Origin: Megalobrama amblycephala
Taxonomy: Eukaryota > Chordata > Actinopteri > Cypriniformes > Xenocyprididae
Length of the DNA stretch: 64,000 nt
Assembly (NCBI RefSeq): GCF_018812025.1
Contig: NC_063066.1
Coordinates: 7,001,882 to 7,065,881, forward strand
Direction of reading: 5' to 3'
Position 1 is the first letter of the stretch. Each line of letters begins with the position of its first letter. The notes beneath the pieces are model-generated. The model saw only the letters and a list, made by a program, of their open reading frames with translations, did not search any database and was not told the origin of the DNA. A program made the translations under genes and the position numbers. Below, piece by piece: positions 1 to 11,994 of this stretch.

Positions 1-202
1 GAAAATTCAGCTTTGATCACAGGAATAAATTACTTTGTCAAATATATTTAAATAGTACACAGTTATTTTAAATTGTAATAATATTTCACAATATTACTGT
101 TTTTTACTGTATTTTTAATTAAATAAATGTAGCCTTGGTGAGCAGACGAAACTTCTTTGAAAAACATTAAAAATCTTAATGGTTCCAAACTTTTGGACTG
201 TA

Positions 203-205
<3 letters not shown>
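1..205. mobile_element. Right arm of a TA-target foldback element (family A), cut by the window edge
   Basis: Nearly identical to 50066-50265, the right arm of the complete copy at 49329-50265. It ends in GGACTGTACTG followed by TA and then a (TA)n tract, as expected for an element that targets TA. It is non-coding. Confidence 0.8.

Positions 206-252
<47 letters not shown>
206..252. repeat. (TA)n microsatellite
   Basis: Alternating TA immediately after the end of the family A arm. Either the insertion landed in a TA tract or the tract grew from its TA target duplication. Confidence 0.9.
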
Positions 253-1612
253 TAGACTACAATATATAAACTGTGAATTTATTTATAAAATAATAGTTTG
301 GAAATGATTTGTAAGTACTTTATTACTGTACTGTATTCCTTATAAAGTGTTACCCATTCATCTACACAAACTGACCTCTAACCGCGTCTTTCAATCAGCA
401 TTTTATTTTTTACATATGTCACAGAATAGTGGAAAAAAACGTGTATGCTGCATTCAAAACACGATCAGATGAAGGTATCTCAGTAGACAGGATGTGACCT
501 TTGGATTCAGATTTGCCTTGTTGTCTTCCCACCTCCATTTTCTGTCTGCTGAGGCAGCATTTTTCATCTTTTGAACGCAGCCAACATGAACACATCACAA
601 AGTCTGTCATGTCAGTACACACACAGTGTGAGGCACAAACTGCCAACTTGTTTTTACAGGCTCTGAGATCACCTTGATTTGTGTGTGAGAGGAATGTAAC
701 ACGTGGTTAAGTGCAGTGGACCAGTCATTACTTATTTTACAACTTGAATTACATTTTATTTCCTATTGCTTTTCACAGGGCTATACAGGCCATGAAATCA
801 AGCAAGCTTTTCCATCCCTATAAAACAAATCACTGCCTTCTGCAATCATCTGCTCTCTAACAGCCAGCGCAGAGATAGCCCTTAGCAAGACTTGTTGCGC
901 CATTTAAAGCCGCTTGTGATCCTATTCTTTCTGACAGCTAACGACAGACACTTAGTTCAAGAACACATGTGGAGCTAGTCGCTCATGCAGAGCGTTTCAC
1001 TGGGCTCTGAACGATACAGTCTTTTACTGGCCCTGCGTTTGTCTTTGCCTGTAATTTCTTGTTCGTAAATATATTAATTATGTACGTCTAAATTAAACGG
1101 AAGCCTAGCAAGTCTTCAGATCAATTGACTCCCTCAGCAATCACTAATGAATGTGTCTCTACTGAAAGACACAAGCTGTATATACCTAATTATTTTACTT
1201 GATAATCATTAGTAGTGTTCCTGCTGCTTTATTGGCTGGATTATTTGTTTTACTGCTATTCTGTAAATTACTTTTAAAGCAAAGGCAATAGTGCTGTTAC
1301 CCACTTTTAATTAAGGTCCTTTTTTCATCCGTATGGCAGATTCAGGAAATTTTATGCCTCCAATCTCATTGCACTGAGAATTCAATATGAGTTTATATGG
1401 GGCTGAGCAATAAGGAGGGCCCCATGCTCTGCTGTGATATATTGAACGTTGCTCTTGCAAATTCAGCTCATGAATATATAACCAAAGTAAAGGTATATAG
1501 TCTTGGAAGTATTATGAAGAATTGGCAAACTTACAACATTGTTGAAAAGAGTTTAATATTTTCCGTGATGCATCTTTCTTGCTTTGTTAAACAAAAAGAA
1601 AAATGAAATGGA
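253..1612. other. Non-coding, unique-looking AT-rich DNA
   Basis: No supported gene. The short frames at 419-646 and 1397-1606 match no family and have no coding signature. There is no obvious repeat structure apart from A/T richness. Confidence 0.5.
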
Positions 1613-1705
1613 AATCTTTTATAATGTTACAAAAGTCTTTACTGTCACTTTTGAAGAATTGAATACATCCTCGGTAAATAAAAGTATCAATTTCTTATAC
1701 TGGGA
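1613..1705. mobile_element. Fragment of the family A element interior
   Basis: Reads like the inner part of the element ('cttttataatgttacaaaa' to 'aataaaagtatcaatttctt'), matching 49710-49800. Only this interior is left and both ends are missing. Confidence 0.6.
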
Positions 1706-1989
<284 letters not shown>

Positions 1990-2012
<23 letters not shown>

Positions 2013-2215
2013 GGCCAGTAGTAGGACAGCATGGCCTCTATCTCAGTGGGATCCTCAACAGGAGGTCTGCTCACACTTTAACATCTTACTCATTGTGACA
2101 TTTGTGGCTCTATTGCTATTTGCTAATTTAAGAGAAAAACAGGAAATAAACTCTAGATAGCCATGCAGTTGTAAGCTCCAGTAAGCTCTTACATTCCTGT
2201 GATGCATTATAGCCA
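1990..2215. repeat. Dispersed repeat, copy 1 (copy 2 at 11530-11790)
   Basis: Shares 'gtaggacagcatggcct', 'atctcagtgggat' and 'cttgtgatgcatt'-like blocks in the same order with 11575-11795. No terminal structure or coding capacity is seen, and the family is unknown to me. Confidence 0.65.
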
Positions 2216-2308
2216 CATTGTTTTACTCAAACATATTGTTTTTGTTTTTCTAATATATTGCTTTTCTTTTCTATTCTATCTCATAACCTGAATATGTCTC
2301 ATTAGATT

Positions 2309-2560
2309 TTAATAATGGATGTAAAAAAGCACATCTTGTCCTCTCAAAACATCTCTCAGAATGAACTACCATCTAAACACCTCTCAGAATGCGCTGCCAT
2401 CTAAAGATTATAACTGCATGGCTATCTGTTTAGATGGTAGTTCATTCTGAGAGCTACCATCTAAACACCTCTCAGAATGAACTACCATCTTAATAATGGA
2501 TGTAAAAATGCACATCTTGTCAGCTCAAAACACCTCTCAGAATGAACTACCATCATAAAG
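2309..2560. repeat. Local repeat cluster built on a 'CTCTCAGAATGAACTACCATC' motif, one unit inverted
   Basis: A block beginning TTAATAATGGATGTAAAA is at 2309 and again at 2490. Between them the motif 'ctctcagaatgaactacca' recurs several times directly and once inverted ('agatggtagttcattctga', about 2431). No gene. Confidence 0.8.
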
Positions 2561-3456
2561 ATTGTCATGTAATGAATAGTTGCATGGTTGCATCTGATTT
2601 ATTTAAAATTTGTTTTGTTTCCTAAGAATATTGAATAAATATAGACGGTGCAAATGTTAAAGTTATAGGGTGTGAGTCACAAGTGTGTGAATGAAGTTAT
2701 GCAGGCTGAAGAATCCCTCTAGGGACGGGTGGAGGATACAACTGACATTTGTGGCAGTTCAATTTGGTTAGTCAGTGTGAAGGCATCTGTGTATAATAGT
2801 GATGGAGTCAGCGTGTTAGAGCTCCACATTTCTGTCAGAAACAATATGTCTTTGTTTGACTGAAAGTCAAAAAAAAAAAAAAAATCAGTGATAATATAGC
2901 CCATCTTCTCTAGTTTTGCAGCCTGGTAAATACATCAGCTTAGCTGTTGTTTGATAACCAAGATACACAAAAAAAAAAATAGAATTATAGAAAGATGCTT
3001 ACAAACTGTACATGGAATCTGTTTTGTGCTGCATTTATGCTTAGCTATTTCTTTATACACCTTTTCCACAGATTCTAAATTTTACAAGGATGTTGCAATT
3101 TCTGGTTACAGTCACAATGCTTTATTCCATTAGTTAAAGTGAAGTTATTAGTGAAGTGCTTGCTTAGAAGAAAAATCAAGCCATCTCTATCTACTGTATT
3201 GTAGGAGTTACAGTGGAATACAATCTGCAGAAGCTGCAGAGCACAAAATGACAGTTTTTTTTTTTACAAGACAAGCACTTAACATTGTGTCAAGTACAGT
3301 ACACACTCTACATGTAAATTAAAAAAATATTCAGAACTGAAGTGTCCTTAAAAATGTATTAAAAACACTTAATATAAAAAATAGGGTAGTTGATGTGTGC
3401 TATATTGTGCATGCCTTGTTGATAGTATTTAACTCAATAAACAACATAAAAATGAT
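2561..3456. other. Non-coding AT-rich DNA with poly-A/T runs
   Basis: Nothing beyond short homopolymer tracts (for example 2869-2884 and 3255-3265). The frames at 2719 and 2951 are not gene-like. Confidence 0.5.
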
Positions 3457-3562
3457 GGTAACGCTTTAGTATGGAGAACACATTATCTATTATCTATTAA
3501 CTATGAATTTTCCCTCAATAAACTCCTAATTTACTGCTTATTAATAGTTAGTAAGGTAGTAG

Positions 3563-4709
3563 GGTAACACTTTACTTGAAGGGGTGTGCATATGACACCT
3601 TCATAATCATGACATGACACGTGTCATGAATATGAAGGAGGTTTTATGAATGTTTATGACAACTGTCATTAAGTGTCATTCGCTCAATTATGTCATTTTT
3701 AATGCAAAGATGACATTTGAGATGTCCGAGTTATGACAACTTGACATAAACCAATACATCGTAACCTGTCAGTGTCTTTGTCATGACAACTTGACATCAT
3801 TTAGCTTTATGGGTTAACATTGCATTAAACTGTCATGTAGTTGGTTTTGACATGAGGCCATTATAATAGTGTCATAAATATGTATCTTGAGCTCAAGTAC
3901 AGTGGTACAAATTGAACTTGTTATTAAAATGTCATTAAGTGACAATACTCTGACAAATAATTTTATAACAGCGTCATGACTATTTTTCATTTCATGTTTT
4001 TTTGTTTTTGTTTTTTGTTTTTTTAAGTTTCCACCAACAGAAGGTCAGATAATAGACAATTTCAAATTTCGTAAAAAAAGATGACACTGTTATAAAATAA
4101 TGGTAACACTTTATTTTAGGGTCTTTTAACTAGTTACTTATTACTATTAGCATTCATATGGCTAAAATATTGGCTATTTATTAGTACTTATAAAGCACAT
4201 ATTAATGCCTTATTCTGCATGATCTTATTCTACATTCTTAATCCTACCCAATACCTAAACCTAACAATTAACTATAATAAGCAGTAAATTAAGAGTTTAT
4301 TGAGGGAAAAGTCATAGTTAATCGTTTATATATGTGTTCCCTATACTGAAGTGTTACCAAAATAATGTAAAGTAATGTTAACCCATAAAGCTAAGTAGTT
4401 TTTTTTAAGTTTGATAATTAATCTCCTATATCATGTTTATGACAGGTTATGATGTTTTGCTAATGTCACGTTGTCATGACAAAGACACTGACAGGTTATG
4501 ATGTGTTGGTTTATGTCAAGTTGTCGTAACAAAGACATCTCAAACAATGTCATCTTTGCATTAAAAATGACATAATTGAGCGAATGACACTTAATGACAG
4601 TTGTCATAAACATGCATAAAACCTCCTTCATATTCATGACACGTGTCATGTCAAGATTATGAAGGTGTCATGTCAGTCTTATGCACACCCCTTCAAGTAA
4701 AGTGTTACC
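3563..4709. mobile_element. hAT-like foldback MITE inserted in the outer GGTAAC element
   Basis: The termini GGTAACAC and GTGTTACC head long inverted arms (3563-3830 against 4384-4709) rich in TGACA/TGTCA. The flanks ggtagtag (3555-3562) and ggtagggg (4710-4717) agree at 6 of 8 bases, a decayed 8-bp duplication. It is non-coding and itself carries an insertion. Confidence 0.8.
4102..4358. mobile_element. Innermost hAT-like MITE with a perfect 8-bp target duplication
   Basis: 257 bases with GGTAACACTT at the left and GAAGTGTTACC at the right, flanked on both sides by AAAATAAT (4094-4101 and 4359-4366). The interior resembles the outer element at 3457-4850 in reverse orientation. Confidence 0.9.
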
Positions 4710-4850
4710 GGTAGGGGTAGTGTTTAAGTTTAGGTATGGTTTGGATTTAGGCATGTAGAATATGGTCATGTAGAATAAGGCATTAATATGTGCTTTATAA
4801 ACAGTACTAATAAACAGCCAATATGCAAGCTAATAAGCAACTAGTTAAAA

Positions 4851-6277
4851 GCAGTTGACACAATGAACGCAATTCAGTACTTAAGTGTTCTACGCCAGAA
4901 CGCTGACTCATTATTGGCCGGCTCCTGAGTCAGCATCACACGCATGCGTCATGCTGCTCACGTGTACAGCATTGGCCAATACTGAGCCACCGTTCGGACT
5001 TAAACATGGAAGCCTGCACTACATTCAATATGTCAACAGTGTATGACAACTATTCAAATTATTAAATAAAGTCATTATTTTGTTTTGTTTTTGCACACAA
5101 AAAGTATTCTCGTCACTTCATAACATTAAGGTTGAACCACTATAGTCACATGAACTCTTTTAAATATGTCTTTAGTAGAGGATGACCGATTCATCGGTTT
5201 TGCCGATTAATCGGCACCGATAGTTGATTGGTGGAACAATCGGTTATCGGCACAAATCCATTCCAATAGTTTTTCCGAATTGCATCCATTGCCGGAGTGG
5301 TTGAGAAGGGTGCGCTATCATTACACAGCATGAGAGTGCTGAGGAAGGATCTGCTGGCATTATACAGAATGAGAGCCTCGTGTTATTTGTAATGACGTGA
5401 TGCTGCGCGGAGAGCGCTGACATATCAGATGCACGTTTGAAACACAGACAGTGAAATGGTGTGAATACAGAACACTACAGCACATTTTGCCATATCATTA
5501 TAAAGTAATCAGTTTGTTAACTAGGTGCTGCATTAGCAGAGAAAAACAGCAGTATGTTTACCGTCAATGCTGAGAGGACGCTAATACTAGTACCTCAAGC
5601 AGTTAAAACAATGTGACAAAAACACATGCAAACCCGACCCAAATGTTTAATGTTGCAAGTGTTACCAACTATTTGCATTAATTTATATCCATCATTGCAC
5701 ATGCATATAGAAGTTGCATATTTAAAGTTAGTGACGTGATTGCTTTCTCAACATTGAAATGTTAACTTAAATCAGAAACACATTCGATTTCAGTTCTTTT
5801 TTTTGTCATCACTGCAATACATATTTTGTTATTTCGATTAGATGATGTGTTAGAAGCAAATAAAGATATACATATATGTCATTTTAATGCTCTGGCCTTT
5901 GCGTAGATATTTAAAGAAGGCCATCTTTAAGCATGACTGTTTGGATTTATATGAAATGGTAACACTTTACAACACTTTAATATATTCATATTTATATATT
6001 TATTTCATTTTGCACATTTGCACAACACTATTGGTTGATTCGGTTTTTGGCAAGTACGGCCCAACCTAGTTAGCGGTATCGGTAAAATCCACAATCGACC
6101 TCTAGTCTTTAGTAGCTTTCTGGACCTCAAAACGTGCAATGACATTGCTGCCAATGTGTGGTTCAGAAACCCTCGGATTTCATCAAAGATATCTGAATTT
6201 GTGTTCCGAAGATGAACAAAGGTCTTATGGTTCATGTAATTAATGACAGAAATATCATTTTTGGGTGAACTAACCCT
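4851..6277. mobile_element. TTAA-type 'GGGTTAGTTCACCC' element, left end lost, interrupted by a hAT-like element
   Basis: The right end 'ttttgggtgaactaaccct' is followed by TTAA (6278-6281). The interior ('gttgaaccactatagtcac') matches the copies at 8331-9046 and 11995-12825. The left boundary is approximate. Confidence 0.75.
5176..6104. mobile_element. hAT-like non-autonomous element nested in the TTAA-type element
   Basis: Terminal inverted repeat TAGAGG...CCTCTA, with ATCGG-rich subterminal DNA at both ends. It is flanked by a perfect 8-bp duplication GTCTTTAG (5168-5175 and 6105-6112). Removing the element and one copy restores the 'cgtctttagtagctttctgg'-type sequence seen at 12686-12704. 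There is no transposase frame. Confidence 0.92.
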
Positions 6278-6281
6278 TTAA

Positions 6282-8023
6282 GGACTGTTCCACAGGTGCA
6301 TGTGCAATAACTGTTTATGGTTCTTTGAATAAGCTGTAATAACATTGTTTAGACTCTTTCCAATAATGATTAGTAAAGCTTATTTGGATTTTACAAAATC
6401 TTCAGTATCTTGAAAAAGGGAGTTTAACTTCGACATTACATTTTAATTTTGCACACTGAACCTGTGTGAGCTTTCAAATGGCTCCAGTGTTGTGTAGCTT
6501 ATACAGTGAACAGAAACAGAAAGCTGGCAAACGGAAACAGGGAGTGATCATGGCAGCACCCATCAGTTGTTCAAGAAACCAACTTGTGTATAGCTACACA
6601 GTGCTAATCAGAGACACGGTCAAACTATTCCAAACAGGAACAGACGCGCTTTGAGAACAGTGGGAAAGTTCTGTTAGTGGTTTTGTGCACATGTTGTGGT
6701 TCAGCCCAAACTCAGATGAAAGTCAGTGGAGGTTTATAAACCAACCAGAACTGTGCAGCCCATCTGTCTTTAGCTCCACAGCTTCCTGTGAACTTCAACC
6801 ACTTGCTATTTCTGCTGCAATCAAACGTTTTTTGCTTATTGTTTCTTTCTTTTGGCTCATTGTCACCTAACCCTGCCTCCAATTTAAATATTTTGGAGCA
6901 TCCATCCGTGTTTGAAAGGTTCATTAACATATCTAACTTGAAAGGCAATCCGATCCATCTCCCGTGTTTCCGACGCACGAGGGCGTGTGGAGGCAGCTTG
7001 TCACGCAGCGTGTCGCCCACCTCAGATAGTCAACAGACTGAGTAAAAAAGGGGCGGTGATGCATTTCCCCTGGATCTTCACGCTGATGTGTTGATGATGA
7101 TCTGTTATGTACGCTGCCTTCATGTCATTGTGCTTCCTGTCAGCTAGAGTTTTACCCTCATTCTTTCACCCAGGCTTCTCAAACCGTTGATCAGCGGCTT
7201 GTAATATTTCACCCTCTGAAATAAAATTCAAAGAAATGAATGGCAGGAATATCTCAGAAGCATTCACGGCATGCAGGCAGCACTAGACTCTTTAAGTAGA
7301 ATGAATGAATTCATCATGAAATGAAAAAGCCGGTCTTTGAGACCGCATCCTCTCTTAAATTACCACACTCCAGCAAAATACAAATTGATTTATTCTCCAC
7401 ATTATAATAATTTTTCCACCATCCAGACCACTGAGGGGTTGGACTTGAAAGCCTCTCGAGGAAGCTCTTGCGGAAAGTGTCTTTGTGTTTCGTCAGATGG
7501 CCACAGACCCTGCTTTTCATGTTGCTGTAATGTCTTTGGACGTATCATCTCCCCTTAGAGTGGAATAAGCTTTACAAGTCTGACAGATTTTCCTCTTGTG
7601 ATAGGTGTGTCATGTGGCAGCAGGCGTTCGGGAAACACAGTGTTGTCTTTCTTCATCTACATGACCACAAGCAGTTTGTATCAGACCTCACTGGGCCTCT
7701 CTGTTGACTAAACCACAGTCAGTTTGCATATTGGCTGGGTCTGCTTTAGGAAAACACTCATTTTAGGTGGCAAGAACAAACTGTACTACCTCATTTTGTG
7801 ATGCTGTATCACTCGTTTATGTTTTCATGGAGTATACATGCAGCAGCTAAATGAGAAATTTTAAGTTCATTAAGTCCAAAAATTGCCATTGATATAAAGG
7901 TATATATATCCCCACATACATACACACTCTAAATAAGTACATTGCATATACTTTTATTGTTTTTATATACAGCTAGTTATAACCTAACCCTACTGCTACT
8001 GCTTTTTTAAAAATTAAAAAAAT
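6282..8023. other. Non-coding, mostly unique-looking DNA
   Basis: Overlapping short frames on both strands at 6685-7045 and 7314-7558 match no known protein and lack splice or codon evidence. No repeat structure is recognised. Confidence 0.45.
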
Positions 8024-8447
8024 CTTTATTTGCAGCATTTACCAGCAGGGGATAAATGTGTGCCGACTGAATGCTAGTCAGCCAAACTTTAAAGGGTTAG
8101 TTTACCCAAAAATGAAATTTCTGTCATTAATTACTCCCCCTCATGTTGTTTTAGAGTCGCACGTCCTTCGCTCATCTTCAGAACACAAATTAAGATATTT
8201 TTGATGAAAAAAACCTCTTGGATTTCATCAAAAATATCTTAATTTGTGTTCTGAAGATGAGCTTTATTTGCAGCATTTACCAGCAGGGAATAAATGTGTG
8301 CCAACTGAATGCTAGTCAGCCAAACCTTAAAGGGTTAGTTTACCCAAAAATGAAATTTCTGTCATTAATTACTCCCCCTCATGTTGTTTTAGAGCTGCAA
8401 GTCCTTCGCTCATCTTCAGAACACAAATTAAGATATTTTTGATGAAA
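8024..8447. repeat. 185-bp direct duplication with an inverted spacer (snap-back rearrangement)
   Basis: 8024-8208 and 8262-8447 are near-identical direct copies. Each contains some flanking DNA ('ctttatttgcagcatttac') and the left end of a TTAA-type element. The spacer 8209-8261 is the reverse complement of the adjoining 8400-8460 sequence. Confidence 0.85.
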
Positions 8448-9046
8448 TCCAAGAGGTTTTTTTTATCTCCCATAGAAAGCAATGTAATTACCGTCATTCA
8501 ATGTCCAGAAAAGTAGTAAAGACGTCATTAAAATAGTCCATGTGACTACAGTGGGTCAACCTTAATATTATAAAGCGACGAGAATACTTTTTGTGCGCCA
8601 AAAAACAAAATAACGACTTTATTCAACAATATCTTCTCTTCTGTGTCATTCTCCTACGCTGTTTACGTTCAGTGTTTCCAGGTTCTATGTAAGAACGCCG
8701 GCTCAGTATACAGTGTAGGAGTAAACCGCGTAGGAGAATGACACTGAAAAGAAGAAATAGTGGAATAAAGTAGTTATTTTTGTTTTGTTTTTGCACACAA
8801 AATGTATTTTCGGCGTTTCATAACATTAAGATTGAACCGCTGTCACATGGACTATTTCGCTACCTTTCTGGACATAGAATGACGGTAATTGCTTTCTCTG
8901 GGGAATAAAAAAAACCTCTTGGATTTCATAAAAAAAAAAAAAATTCTTAATTTGGTTTCCGAAGATGAACAAAGGTCTTACGGGTTTGGAACCACATGAG
9001 GGTGAGTAATTAATGACAGAAATTTCAATTTTGGGTAAACTAATCC
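8331..9046. mobile_element. TTAA-type foldback element ('GGGTTAGTTTACCC')
   Basis: TTAA at 8327-8330, then AGGGTTAGTTTACCCAAAAA. The right end is 'ttttgggtaaactaatcct' followed by a mutated target (TTTAT). The left and right halves are inverted copies. It is non-coding. Confidence 0.85.
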
Positions 9047-9556
9047 TTTATTTTCAGCTTTAGACATCAAGCCCATGGACCGTTGGATTGAACATCTGAT
9101 GCATATGGCACAGGAAATGGAAAATACTTCAGGAGTTTCAAAGTCATCAATTGCTTGAATTCTCCAAGATTTCCGGAAGATGTATATGTTGCGTTCTTTA
9201 ATGGTCTGCCTGGAAACAAAACCTGTTCATGGAAGAAGCCATTGTGTTTACAACTGTGAAAATGAGCGCTTATCAGGATCAGCTAAATGCTGGATTTTCC
9301 AGTTCACAGCACCATTGTTCCGCCATTGTTGCAGTAAACTTGCACAATGTTCTTGAATGAATTGTATGCTATTCTGTTATTGTGAGGACGTCTACTTTAC
9401 ATTTTCATGCCCCTAATGCTGAACTAAAACTGTTACTGGCTGCTTTACATGTCTGTAAGACATCCTCTTGGGCGGTCCTTGGCCAATGAAAGCTGTTGTG
9501 GAGTCCAGACCGTCTGCCGTCACCTGCCAGTTTCAGAAAAAAATAGTTAAAGCCTT
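9047..9556. other. Non-coding DNA, no feature recognised
   Basis: No gene-like frame and no repeat signature seen. Confidence 0.4.
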
Positions 9557-9559
9557 AAA

Positions 9560-9752
9560 CAAGGGTGCCAAATCCTATTCATTAAGATCTGCCTTCCTAC
9601 AAAGTTCAGTTCCAATCCTGCTCTAACACACCTGCCTGTAATTATCAAGTGCTCCTGAAGATCTTCATTAGCTGGTTCAGGTGTATTTGATTAGGGTTGG
9701 AGCTGAACTTTGCAGGAAGGTAGATCTCCAGGAACAGGATTGGGCACCCCTG
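9560..9752. mobile_element. Short palindromic hAT-like MITE (GGGTGCC...GGGCACCCCTG)
   Basis: A compact, imperfect palindrome of a type I know as common in cyprinids ('ctgaactttgcaggaagg' in one arm, 'ccttcctacaaagttcag' in the other). AAAGCCTT occurs at 9549-9556 and 9757-9764, a few bases outside each end, and may be the 8-bp target duplication. The small frame at 9681-9875 is incidental. Confidence 0.75.
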
Positions 9753-9834
9753 GCACAAAGCCTTTTTCAGCAGCTGCAAAGAGGAAATCAATGGGAAATG
9801 GCTCAGTATGGTTCATGGCACATTCAAGGGCCAT

Positions 9835-11229
9835 TTGCACGACACCGTTTTCAACTAAAAACTGAAAACTTTTAATGCGTTTTGGCCGTTCATTTACACG
9901 ACAGCGGCGTTTTGGTGGTCTGAAAACACAAGCTTTTGAAAACGGGTTTCAAAGTGCAAGGTTTTGAAACCGGTCTCTGTGTAAACAACAAAAACGCGAA
10001 TCTGTGAAAACGATGACAACATGCGCATTACACGTTCAGTTTATAGTGTTTCATCGCCATCTAAAGTCCTGCCAGCAGAATACAGCGTTTTTAGTCATTT
10101 TCACGGATTCGTATGAATAGGTATGGAAGTAATTTAATAACAAATGTTTTTGAAATAAAAAGCTTGTTGAATTGCACTAACTGAAAAAAAAACATGCATC
10201 ACATTAGCTGTGCTTGCATTTAGATGCATTGTATTTTTAAGGCTTGCATTTTTATGGGCTGAAATTCAACATGGTCGTATATTTAAGCTGTGAATATTTC
10301 AATTAAAAATATTTCACACACATTTTCATTATTAAAAATTCAATAATTTATATTCACCTTTCAGATTTCACTTCCAAAAGTCACTGTACGAGTCCATTAA
10401 GCTGTGTTAAGAGTTTTATATGTCCTGATGGCAGGGGAATCCTATGACGGATGAGGGAAACCATAGTATTACAACACTGCGTGGCTGAATTAAACACTGA
10501 ATTAAACATAAATGCAGCTTTTGTGTCTTTATCAGCTTTTCTGCATTTATACTAGCCCTGATAATCATCACACATTCACTTACCGCTTGCTCCATTTCTG
10601 TAAATCCGTTTTTATGAATAAATGATGACTTACTAGCCGTTGCTGGTCTTTGTAAACAGCCGCTAGCGGCACCTGCTGGTGAAGTCGACTAACAGCAGAT
10701 GGAGATCATGCATCGGCACTCTACTGCTTTTCTTGCAGTTCCCCTGATGTGAAATGTTGAATTTTCTGTCGAATTTGAACCACTGAATTTGTGGAAGCGA
10801 ATTTGTAAAGCGAAATAAAATGGACTGAAAATTGCTAGTCGAATTTTATAGGTTGTATTTTCAAACAGAATGAATATTTTGGAAGTGAAATCTGAAAGGT
10901 GAAAATAAATTATTGAATTTTTAATAATGAAAATGTGTGTTTTAATTGAAATATTCACAGCTTAAATATACGACCATGTTGAATTTCATCCCATAAAAAT
11001 GCAAGCCTTAAAAATACAATGCATCTAAATGCAAGCACAGCTAATGTGATGCATGTTTGTTTTTTTTTCAATTAGTGCAATTCAACAAGCTTTTTATTTC
11101 AAAAACATTTGGCATTAAATTACTTCCATAAATGGAGATCGTTTTGACAATGGTGTCGTCTGTACGCTGAAAACTCAAAGAAAAACTTCTCCGTTTTAAG
11201 CATATCATTGTCGTGTAAACGTACCCTTA
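9835..11229. mobile_element. Foldback element ('CGTTTACACGAC' type) split by another element
   Basis: The left part is 9835-10121, with 'gttcatttacacgacag'. The right part is 11131-11229, ending 'gtcgtgtaaacgtaccctt'. The two ends are inverted, and the interior is displaced by the 10122-11130 insertion. It is non-coding. Confidence 0.65.
10122..11130. mobile_element. Nested foldback element with about 260-bp inverted arms
   Basis: Begins TATGGAAGTAATTTAAT and ends AAATTACTTCCATA. The arm at 10122-10380 is repeated inverted at 10886-11130 with few differences. The reverse-strand frame at 10689-10958 simply reads through the arm. Confidence 0.85.
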
Positions 11230-11529
11230 TTTATTAAGCTACAGCTACTTTTTTTTTCAAATAATATCATTAAATGAAATCACTATATACAGTATTCAAA
11301 AGTCTTGTTTGCTTGGTTGACTGTGGTTACGCTGCACCTATGGCTCTCAGCGAACTTCCGCTGCAGGGGTCAATCATACTTGGCAGTTAGAAGCAAGTGC
11401 CCTTGATTGCTGAACTCTGTTGTAAGTGCAAGTGTAAATTGTTTTGTCAGCAGTGCCGTGAGACTGAATCTGCACTATATTTCCGGACTTAACAACCCAG
11501 GAAGCAATTAGCAATTGTTTGTTTTGAAT

Positions 11530-11795
11530 TTTTTGTTGTTATGAGTGGTCGCACATAAAACTCTAGACATGAGTTGAGAGCCAAGTGGTAGGACAGCATG
11601 GCCTTATCTCAGTGGGATGCCCTCGACGGGGGATATGCTCATACTTTAACAGCTAATAGCATGTGTCTACTGCAATTTGCAAGGTTTTTCCCAGAAAAAA
11701 AAAGGGAAATTAGGTTTGCATTGCTTAGCTGAATATCAGGATATTGGCTAATAAACTGCTAGTTGTGTATTTAATACATTCTTGTGATGCATTGA
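11530..11795. repeat. Dispersed repeat, copy 2 (copy 1 at 1990-2215)
   Basis: Ordered blocks are shared with 1990-2215, including 'taggacagcatggcc' and 'ttcttgtgatgcatt'. No termini resolved. Confidence 0.6.
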
Positions 11796-11994
11796 AGTAA
11801 TTTGTTTGGGATTTTATAGATTTTTAAAGTGTAATCAGGTAGTTTGTCTTGTCATACAGAGGATCACGGCCAATCAAATTTGAGAACAAGAACTTGTTGT
11901 ACAGTATAATGATGTTTTTGCTATAGGTTGGGGGGCAAGTCAGGAGCAAGTTGTCACATATGTTTTAAATATAATAGTTATATTATTCATTTAA

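Larger units (their letters stand above)
3457..4850. mobile_element. Outer GGTAAC-type element, interrupted by another element and truncated at the right
   Basis: Starts GGTAACGCTTTAGTATGGAG. Its left part runs to 3562 and its right part resumes at 4710 ('ggtaggggtagtgtttaag' to 'gcaactagttaaaag'). The expected 3' terminus ...AAGTGTTACC is missing. Confidence 0.7.
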
